Shown here one piece after another: positions 57,720-64,000 of a stretch of DNA of 64,000 nt. The DNA lies in assembly GCA_030549775.1 (NCBI GenBank), contig CM060174.1:17161193-17225192 (forward strand), given 5' to 3'. Below the pieces are notes generated by a model. It saw only the letters and a list, made by a program, of their open reading frames with translations, was not told where the DNA came from and did not search any database. Numbering within the stretch: position 1 is the first letter of the stretch; the number at the start of each line of letters is the position of its first letter. The position numbers and the translations under genes are program-made. The DNA comes from Tamarix chinensis. Its lineage: Eukaryota > Streptophyta > Magnoliopsida > Caryophyllales > Tamaricaceae.

Positions 57720-58120
57720 CGCTCGGTTATGTTTCGTGCCAAAATTTTCAGACTCTCTGCACTTTCGTTCTCTTGCTCTCCTTCCTTCTCCTTGCAAACC
57801 CTCGCACCGCCAACTCGCACCACCAGGCTCCTCTCAAGTAAAGGAAACCCTCGCACCGCCACACCTCTGCCATTATTCCAAAGCTAGCTGGCACTTGCAC
57901 CTTCATCCTCCGTCGTGTTTGAAGCCCTTGCCTCTCTCAACATTCTCACCGTCGTGTTTGTATATAGCTCACTTTATGTATGTGTTTTCTCTTCCTCTCG
58001 TAACTCTTTTTATCTACTTATATAAATGCATGTCGCCAGGGTTTCGTTCGAAAATGTGTTGTTGAATGTGTTGGCTGAAAATTTTGCTGTTTGTTGTTGA
58101 ATTTGTTGCGTTATTGTTAT
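57720..58120 (+). other. CT-rich leader-like sequence inside the CACTA element
   Basis: After the left array the plus strand shifts to a C/T-rich, CpG-containing stretch (ttcgctcggttatgtttcg, ctctgcactttcgttctc, gcaccgcc). It resembles the 5' untranslated leader of a plant gene. A 109-codon open frame (57,736-58,065) shows no domain. Similar leaders precede transposase genes in CACTA elements, or host gene ends captured by them. Confidence 0.4.
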
Positions 58121-58848
58121 ATATTAACAAATGCATGTGTTGGCCGAGAGCTTTACATATTATTGTTGTATTTGTTTGTATGGAGAATATAGATTCAAAA
58201 TTATTTAGAGCTACAACCATAATAAACAAAATAGAAGACATTATTGAGGTTATTTAGAGCTAGATTCAACTGTAAACTTTGGAGGGTCATAACGTTTTCA
58301 TGCAACCTCGGATTTAGGTGATCTAGGAGGCTATTTTGGGTATTTTTTCGAGATCTACAACGTGGAAAAGCAGAAAAGCCGGTTTGGGCAATATCGGAGC
58401 CCAAAAAAGGCCATTTTGGCCTCTAAATTTAGGGTATGATGGTGTTATATAACCTCTTGATTATAGTGGTAACATATGTTGCCTACCTTTGTATTATTTT
58501 GTATGTAGGGTAATACATGTTTTCATTTATTTTAGTTTTTACTTTTATCAAAATTGTTTTTCCTCTATTGTTTATCTCTTTATCCTCTATTGTAATTATG
58601 GATGAGATAAGAGCTTTAGGTACCTCCAAAATTGAAGATCTTCGAGACAAAGGAACTTAGATGATGATGATGAAATTGAAGTTTTTAAGGGTTCAAGTGA
58701 AGAAGATGAGCAATGGATCTTATAGTCTAGAATAGATTGGTCAACATAGATCCAAGCCATGTATGTTTTCTTTTCCATATTTTTCTATTAATGAATCATG
58801 ACATACCTAATGGCTAACTGTATATTAATTGAAACATGGGTGTTGTAG

Positions 58849-58938
58849 TTTTTCACCGATGACTATGCACGAGGCCAGCAATATAATGTTGATGAAATTG
58901 ATGAAGTTAGAGGCCAAGCACGTGCACTCATTCATTCG
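58849..58938 (+). other. Exon-like 90-bp segment in the CACTA element
   Basis: A tgttgtag acceptor-like sequence precedes and gtagcaat follows the segment. It is 90 bp, open in one frame for 30 codons (starting FFTDDYARGQQYN, ending ARALIHS). I do not recognise the peptide. It may be a transposase exon or a captured host exon. An acidic open stretch lies upstream (58,600-58,720). Confidence 0.35.
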
Positions 58939-59244
58939 GTAGCAATCTATATATTCTACATACATTTTTAGGTTTGTATTTCGTCTACCAGCCTAGATAT
59001 GTGAACTCTTTACTTTGGGGTGTAGAGCTACCAAGTTGTGCTATGCCCACTAATTTTATTGCAAGTATAGTTGGTGTATTGAGACATGCATACCAATTAT
59101 AGATTGATTGAAATTATGGTGTGATTGCATATTTGGTATGAATTGATGTTGTTTTACATTGAAGATTTGGTAATTGTTTTAACATACAGATTTGGTAACT
59201 GTGTATGTGGGTAGGAACAAAACTGCAAAAAAGAAAAAGTGGAG

Positions 59245-59610
59245 TTTTAATAACGGCTCTTATAAAAACCGTTATTAAAACCTTGTTTTAGTAACGGTTC
59301 TGATGAAAACCGTTATTAAAACGTAGGTTTTAATAACGGTTCTTCTAAAATCGTTATTAAAACTCCAGTTTTTAATAACGGTTTTCATAAGAACCGTTAT
59401 TAAAACCTACATTTTAATAACGGTTTTCATCAAAACCGTTATTAAAAACTGGAGTTTTAATAACGGTTTTTAAGTAAAAACCGTTATTAAATATGAAGTT
59501 TACGCACATATTCGTGGGTTTTTGTGTATTTTTCATGACGGTTATGAATCGTTATTAAAGATTTAATAACGGGCGATTCAATAACGGTTGAAAACCGTTA
59601 TTAAAACTAT
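59245..59610. repeat. Right subterminal hairpin array of the CACTA element
   Basis: Eight units start near 59,247, 59,285, 59,330, 59,371, 59,414, 59,457, 59,534 and 59,579, of the form taataacggtt...aaccgttatta. Several stems are perfect over 14 bp. The spacing of about 42 bp is more regular than on the left. A half unit (aaccgttattaaaa) lies next to the terminal inverted repeat. Confidence 0.9.
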
Positions 59611-59650
59611 AAAATAACCGTTATTAAAACCCATTTCCGTGGTAGTGTAC

Positions 59651-60160
59651 TCTAAAATTAACCCATCAATTTGCAACCATTCAAGAAAAGACTCCAGGTC
59701 AAGGTTATCTTGAAAGTTGGGAAGATCAAAGCGGATTATTTTTTCCATTTATTCATAAGTTTTCCACAAAGTTTCATGTACCCTTACATAGTTTCCCGAG
59801 CTCTCTTCTTCTTTTTCCACCTAATTTAGTGCTCCTCTCACATGTCCTTCCTTCACTTATTCCCTTTGGTTTTGTTGCTGCATATGGGACTCATGTGCTT
59901 GGGAAGATTCTATTCTTCCCACCTATAATTTGAACTCCTTTATTTTGTCCACCAAGGTCATGAGAAAATCTCTTAATTCTTCACCTTGGTTCTCCATCCT
60001 TCTCCTTATAAACTGAACACAACACTCCCCAAACACGCCCTAAATAACGTGGCCCTCTTATGTTTTTTTATGCAATCTTGGATATTCTTGAAGATGGAAC
60101 ACTTTCATGATGAATCTTGAATATCCTTGAAAGAAAGATTAAATCTTGATTGAAATTCCA
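59651..60160 (-). pseudogene. gag: gag of element I, N-terminal part
   Basis: Next to the CACTA end the minus strand reads FQDNLDLESFLEWLQIDGL (59,655-59,715). This is the IP-F-G--DPE-FLEWL--VE-IF motif at the start of Reina-like gag. Further right the strand shows only low-complexity sequence up to the primer site. A start codon was not located. Confidence 0.75.
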
Positions 60161-60166
60161 ACATAT

Positions 60167-60180
60167 AGCTTTGATACCAA
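60167..60180 (-). other. Primer binding site of element I
   Basis: The minus strand reads ttggtatcaaagct. It matches the tRNA-iMet complement TGGTATCAGAGC except for one G-to-A transition, and lies three bases inside the LTR. Confidence 0.85.
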
Positions 60181-60183
60181 AAT

Positions 60184-61186
60184 TGATGTGTGTGGGAGGA
60201 TGTAATCTTGAATTATGTAGAATTAAGGTTTGAATGGAATTTAGATAATATGATAAAGGCTTGGTGATGGTGAGTTAAAATATTAAATCTTCAAAGGTGA
60301 TGTAATAAATATGATGGTGGTTCAAATATGGTAGAAGAGTGATGATGATGATTTGGTGTTGATGGGTTAACAACGATGAAAATTCATATGGAGCACATTA
60401 ATTAACCTATGGATTCGATTATAAGTTGATGATGATGTTTATGTCAAAAATTAGAGTTTATATGTTGGTTGGAATTATGGTTTAGGGTTAGGGTTTTGTT
60501 CGAAAAGAGAGAATAAGGTGGTGATTGGTTGGTATGGATGGTTTAGGGTTTGGAAGGTATGGTTTAGGGCTTCGATTTTATATACTAATTTTGGGTTCGG
60601 ATTAATAATGAATCATTGTAAGATATTTATGGTAATCAGGGCAGAAAAATATGGATTAAGAAGAGTAGAAAAGATATGGATTAATCTCTAATTCACACAA
60701 ATGAAGAGATTAAAACTTTTAAGCTAAGCTGTTCACACATATTCGATTTGCTTGAGCTTGAACTCACACATAATTCATTCAATTCTTACCTTCAAGTTCA
60801 AATTTTCATTCCCCAATACAATATTCTCGACATTCATTCATAATATAACCTTTCTACCACTAGCTAAAGCATAATCCAAAAGATTCCCAGCCAAAAGATA
60901 TTATGCTACCTTTATGCTAACTTTATTCTCTACTTTAATACTTAATTAATAAGTTAGCTAATGTACTTAATAATGCTCAAAAATCCTACTAATATACTCC
61001 CTATGCATGTGTTCACTCCCCACTTGCATGCCATGCATATGCATGTAGGCACTTAGTTGCTTATTTATTGGGTTTTGAGTAATGTAACCATCCATTGGTC
61101 TTCAAATTTAGTGGAGACACTATTCAAATATAGAATAATTGACTCCATAATTATGAAAGACAATTATTTATTGTTTTTATATATCA
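60184..61186 (-). repeat. 5' LTR of element I (1,003 bp)
   Basis: Starts tgatgtgtgtgggagg and ends atatatca. It matches the 3' LTR at 53,493-54,322 through tgataaaggcttggtgatggtgag, gtagaagagtgatgatgatg, gaagagtagaaaagat and ttcaaattta-tgg blocks. It contains a 160-bp stretch (about 60,775-60,940) missing from the partner. Confidence 0.85.
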
Positions 61187-62384
61187 ATAAAATGATCTAA
61201 ATAATGTGAAAATAATCCCAAAGCATTGAGATATGCGTACTGGCACAACTTGATTCTAATTAGAAGTTTTTATAAACATTAGAAAGAGATTCATAAACAC
61301 TAGAAAGAAATTCAAGTAAAATTTAGAAAAAGATGTGAAATTTAGAAAGAGATTTAAGAAAAAACTTAAAGAAAGATATGAAATCATAGGATAATGAATG
61401 GTTTGCCATGAATAAAAATGTAAATTTTTTGGTGTACAAGTCAATCGGTATGCTTAAAATTCACATATTTATTAGAATTTCAATCCCTTTGAAAAAATAA
61501 AACTATTTTATAGTTGTATGAACATAATTTTAAACATATGTCATAAGATTTTAGGATGGGTTAATAAACCACATTTATAATCCTTGATTTTAATTTTTGA
61601 TCTTACAATCCCCTCCTTCTTATTTTGATCTTAAGCAACATGTGGTTAAACTTGGGAAAGGGGTGTGGGTTTACCTTTCTTCTCTAGTATTCTCTATTTT
61701 CTCTTTAGGAAGGTAGGTTTTCTCTAATTTCATCTACTAGGTACCAAATTTTACAATGTATACTTTGGATGAATTTAAAGGTTTTGCCAAGTTCTAATCT
61801 AGCTTTCTAGAAAGGTTTTACAATATTGCAAAGGGGCTTGAATTTTTCTATGATTTTTGCTCTCACTGGTGTGTTTCACATCTTTTGAGGTCAACCATTC
61901 TCTTTCAAATAGTTATGGAAAATGGTATTAGTAAGTAAAGTGCATGTTTTATAAGTATGTGTTAACTTAAGTATTAGAGATAACATTATGCTTGAACATC
62001 TTAACATGGAATGAATGAAATAGTTTGTAAGAATATTAGCTTAAATTCTTGTTTGTATAACCCTCATAAATATGATTTTAGATTCATAATTACCTTTGTT
62101 ATTTAGAGTATCTTAAGTGATAGTAGTATATGTGATATTATTGATAGAATGATGTATGATGGCTTAGAAAGAAGATAATATGGTTTATGTCTTTCGAGTT
62201 TTTATCAAGTTCATAAAGTGCAATCATGATTTTATTGATATTCCCATCATGATTTTTGTATTTCATATGTTGATTCATGAATAGTCCTTATTAAGAACCT
62301 TAAATGACCTAAGATATATGTTTGGATTGATTGGATAAAGGTTATGGACTTTATCTTGGTGTAAGTATATTTTATTAGGGTTGT

Positions 62385-62790
62385 TCTATCCCTAATTGAT
62401 CAAGCGGTCTTAATGACTAATAAATTGGTCCTTAGGATTGATTAAATGGTATGGTAGAGCCATCGACGAGTTGGCTAATGACTTTAGTGTTCTTTGTATT
62501 TGGTTAAACCCATCAAATTCTTTGACCAAAACTATAGACCAGCTCCTAGAATAATTGATTGGTTGGGTCAATTGATTGACAAACTTATGTGTGAACTTTA
62601 GTAGTATTAGACATAGTTTATACATATCAACTTGTTTAACTAGATCGATCAACTCATTTTTTAGACTATTCAACAGGTTAGGTTGACCAATTGACTAGTT
62701 CACCATAACTATGAAGTTTTGATCATGCCTTGACTGATATACTATTCCATAAAACCAATTAATTGGTGAAGGAGATAGATCAAGTAGTTT
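62385..62790. repeat. Palindrome cluster in the right-end relic
   Basis: Degenerate units attgattggttgg, caattgattgac, aactagatcgatcaactc, accaattgactagtt and accaattaattggtg recur. The last is a near-perfect palindrome (ccaattaattgg). Confidence 0.65.
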
Positions 62791-63114
62791 TTGGAAAAAT
62801 ATTCTCTTCCAATTATGCTTTTTCTTACCTATTTATTCCTGAATGTGATATTTCGAGTTTTCTCATGCTTGGATAATGACATAAGATGCTAGTAGCTATA
62901 ACTTTACATAGATTAATAGATTTTAATTGATAGATAAAACTAGTACAGAGAAAATTGAACATAGTAGACTAAGTTGACCTTAGTATTATGTTTTAGTTTT
63001 CTTCCTGGCTATGGAATGAGTTTAGGATTAAACGGCTTAAAAATGATTTCTTCCAATGGATGGTAACTATGTAATGAGTAATAATGATTTCTAATAGACT
63101 TCTAACCATTTACA

Positions 63115-63290
63115 TTATAGCGTTAAACTGTGGAGCATTATATCTTTAAGTGACATAGTAATATTAAAAGAAAATAACATGGGCATATATGGTTGTCTTA
63201 AGTTATAGCATTAAAATGTGGAGCATTGTATCTTTAAGTGACATAGTAATATTAAAAGAAAATAACATGGGCATATATGGTTGTCTTAAG
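63115..63290. repeat. 88-bp tandem duplication
   Basis: 63,115-63,202 and 63,203-63,290 are copies of the same 88 bp (starting ttatagc, ending ggttgtcttaag) with only a few differences near the start. The near identity in otherwise diverged DNA marks a recent event. Confidence 0.9.
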
Positions 63291-64000
63291 TTGAACTTAT
63301 CTATAAATAATGTCTTTCACGCAGCTATTGAAATGAATGGATAAATAATCATGAGTTTGGGTTGGATCATAGTTAACCTCTAATTAAACCTTCATCTTAA
63401 GCCTTAGGGGTTAAATTAGAACATCCTTTAATGAATGGTAAGATGACGGTTAAGTATTGAACTATAAGCTTGACCTTACAAACAGGATTTGACCAATATT
63501 TGAATAGGGATGTAAAACAAGGAAATGAAATAATATTTTTGGTGAGACATTTATGTATGAAATTAACATTGTATAATTCTACCTTTTAACATAATTTATC
63601 AGTTAATGGGATGCTCACTTGAAGATACCCTAAATGGAAACACTAGATCATGTGAGACCCTTAAATCGGTCCATCAAATTGAAATGGCTTGATATTCGTT
63701 ATGATATTGTTTGTGGGCCTTTATGTGATATAGGATCCTGATCTAATAAGACATTAATAACTTAAAGCGGAGCCACAATCATGATCAGGTTGGATTATTC
63801 GATCCTCAATTAGTTACTAGGGATTAGTTTACCTTCACATGATTTACCTTAAGGCGCCTTCAAGCAGGATCATAGTTTATTTTGGGATCCTTGTTGATGT
63901 TATACCTTTCCTACTCTATACACTAATGATGTAATAGGGGTATTGTTACTAAAAAGTCTAGTCATCACAAGAGAGTTACTTTGGCATGAGCCAAGATTTA

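Larger units (their letters stand above)
57344..59647. mobile_element. Non-autonomous CACTA (En/Spm-type) transposon, 2,304 bp
   Basis: The left end CACTACTACAAACACGGGAA and the inverted right end CACTACCACGGAAATGGG define terminal inverted repeats beginning with the family's CACTA. TAC flanks both sides. Subterminal zones of about 340 and 390 bp are filled with ATAACGGTT/AACCGTTAT hairpins, as expected for transposase-binding subterminal repeats. The middle (57,720-59,240) has no recognisable transposase and looks like a gene fragment or leader. The element interrupts gag of element I exactly, so it arrived later. It must depend on a transposase from elsewhere. Confidence 0.9.
53493..61186 (-). 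mobile_element. Reina-like Ty3/gypsy element with a nested CACTA transposon (element I)
   Basis: LTRs at 53,493-54,322 and 60,184-61,186 flank an internal region read on the minus strand: primer site, gag, zinc knuckle, protease end, partial RT, integrase and C-terminus. The flanks ataga (53,488-53,492) and ataaa (61,187-61,191) may be a decayed 5-bp duplication. KKDGTWKMYID, RLDDMLDELHGAKVFS and the [10 protein letters not shown] block fit Reina-type chromoviruses. Part of RT, all of RNase H and the catalytic motif are deleted. Gag is split by a CACTA element, so the copy is dead. Confidence 0.8.
61187..64000 (+). mobile_element. LTR relic related to families E and F, cut by the window end
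   Basis: 61,187-61,560 matches 47,245-47,600. A palindrome cluster lies at 62,385-62,790. 63,790-64,000 matches the chromovirus LTR around 46,010-46,200 (ttagtttac, cttcaggc, ctagacactaattatgtaatagg). No coding potential. It holds an 88-bp tandem duplication. Confidence 0.45.

Noticed and set aside
57736..58065. 109-codon open frame inside the CACTA element
   Set aside because: No domain; the sequence looks like an untranslated CT-rich leader.

Overview
This window looks like nuclear DNA of a flowering plant with a repeat-rich genome. It is AT-rich and has no bacterial-type gene packing. I found no convincing host gene, tRNA, rRNA or CRISPR array. Almost everything I can assign is transposable-element DNA, mostly long terminal repeat (LTR) retrotransposons and their decayed LTRs, plus one CACTA DNA transposon. 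The species cannot be named from the sequence alone. All family assignments come from motifs read by eye. Sequences called related were matched by eye, on both strands, without an alignment program.

Layout. Positions 1-7,128 hold LTR fragments and a broken Ty3/gypsy element that keeps part of gag between two diverged direct repeats. Positions 7,129-16,701 hold three decayed copies (two in one orientation, one inverted) of a long-LTR family. They contain short hairpin repeats and, in one copy, a tandem array of about ten 145-bp units. Positions 16,702-21,879 are AT-rich DNA without recognisable genes. Positions 21,880-24,615 are another LTR relic.

Positions 24,616-47,036 are one nested structure. 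A Del/Tekay-like chromovirus (gag, protease, reverse transcriptase, RNase H, integrase, chromodomain-like end; LTRs about 3.2-3.4 kb) has been invaded at four places. A 5.07-kb Ty1/copia element sits in its left LTR. A piece of about 0.85 kb sits in gag. A 4,936-bp solo LTR with a perfect GGTTC target duplication sits between gag and protease. A 230-bp element sits in the right LTR.

Positions 47,040-53,487 carry two inverted LTR relics. Positions 53,493-61,186 are a Reina-like gypsy element on the minus strand, with both LTRs, a tRNA-Met type primer site and an internal pol deletion. Its gag is split by a 2,304-bp non-autonomous CACTA element (57,344-59,647, TAC target duplication) packed with hairpins of an AACGGTT/AACCGTT palindrome. 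Positions 61,187-64,000 are a further LTR relic with an 88-bp tandem duplication.

Common theme. All the long LTR families here, and the CACTA ends, carry arrays of short palindromes or hairpins of different sequence. The most unusual signals are those arrays, the 145-bp array, and a 62-bp exon-like segment with splice-site-like borders shared by two LTR copies. All coding regions are broken by stops, frameshifts or deletions, so none of the retroelements looks able to move by itself.
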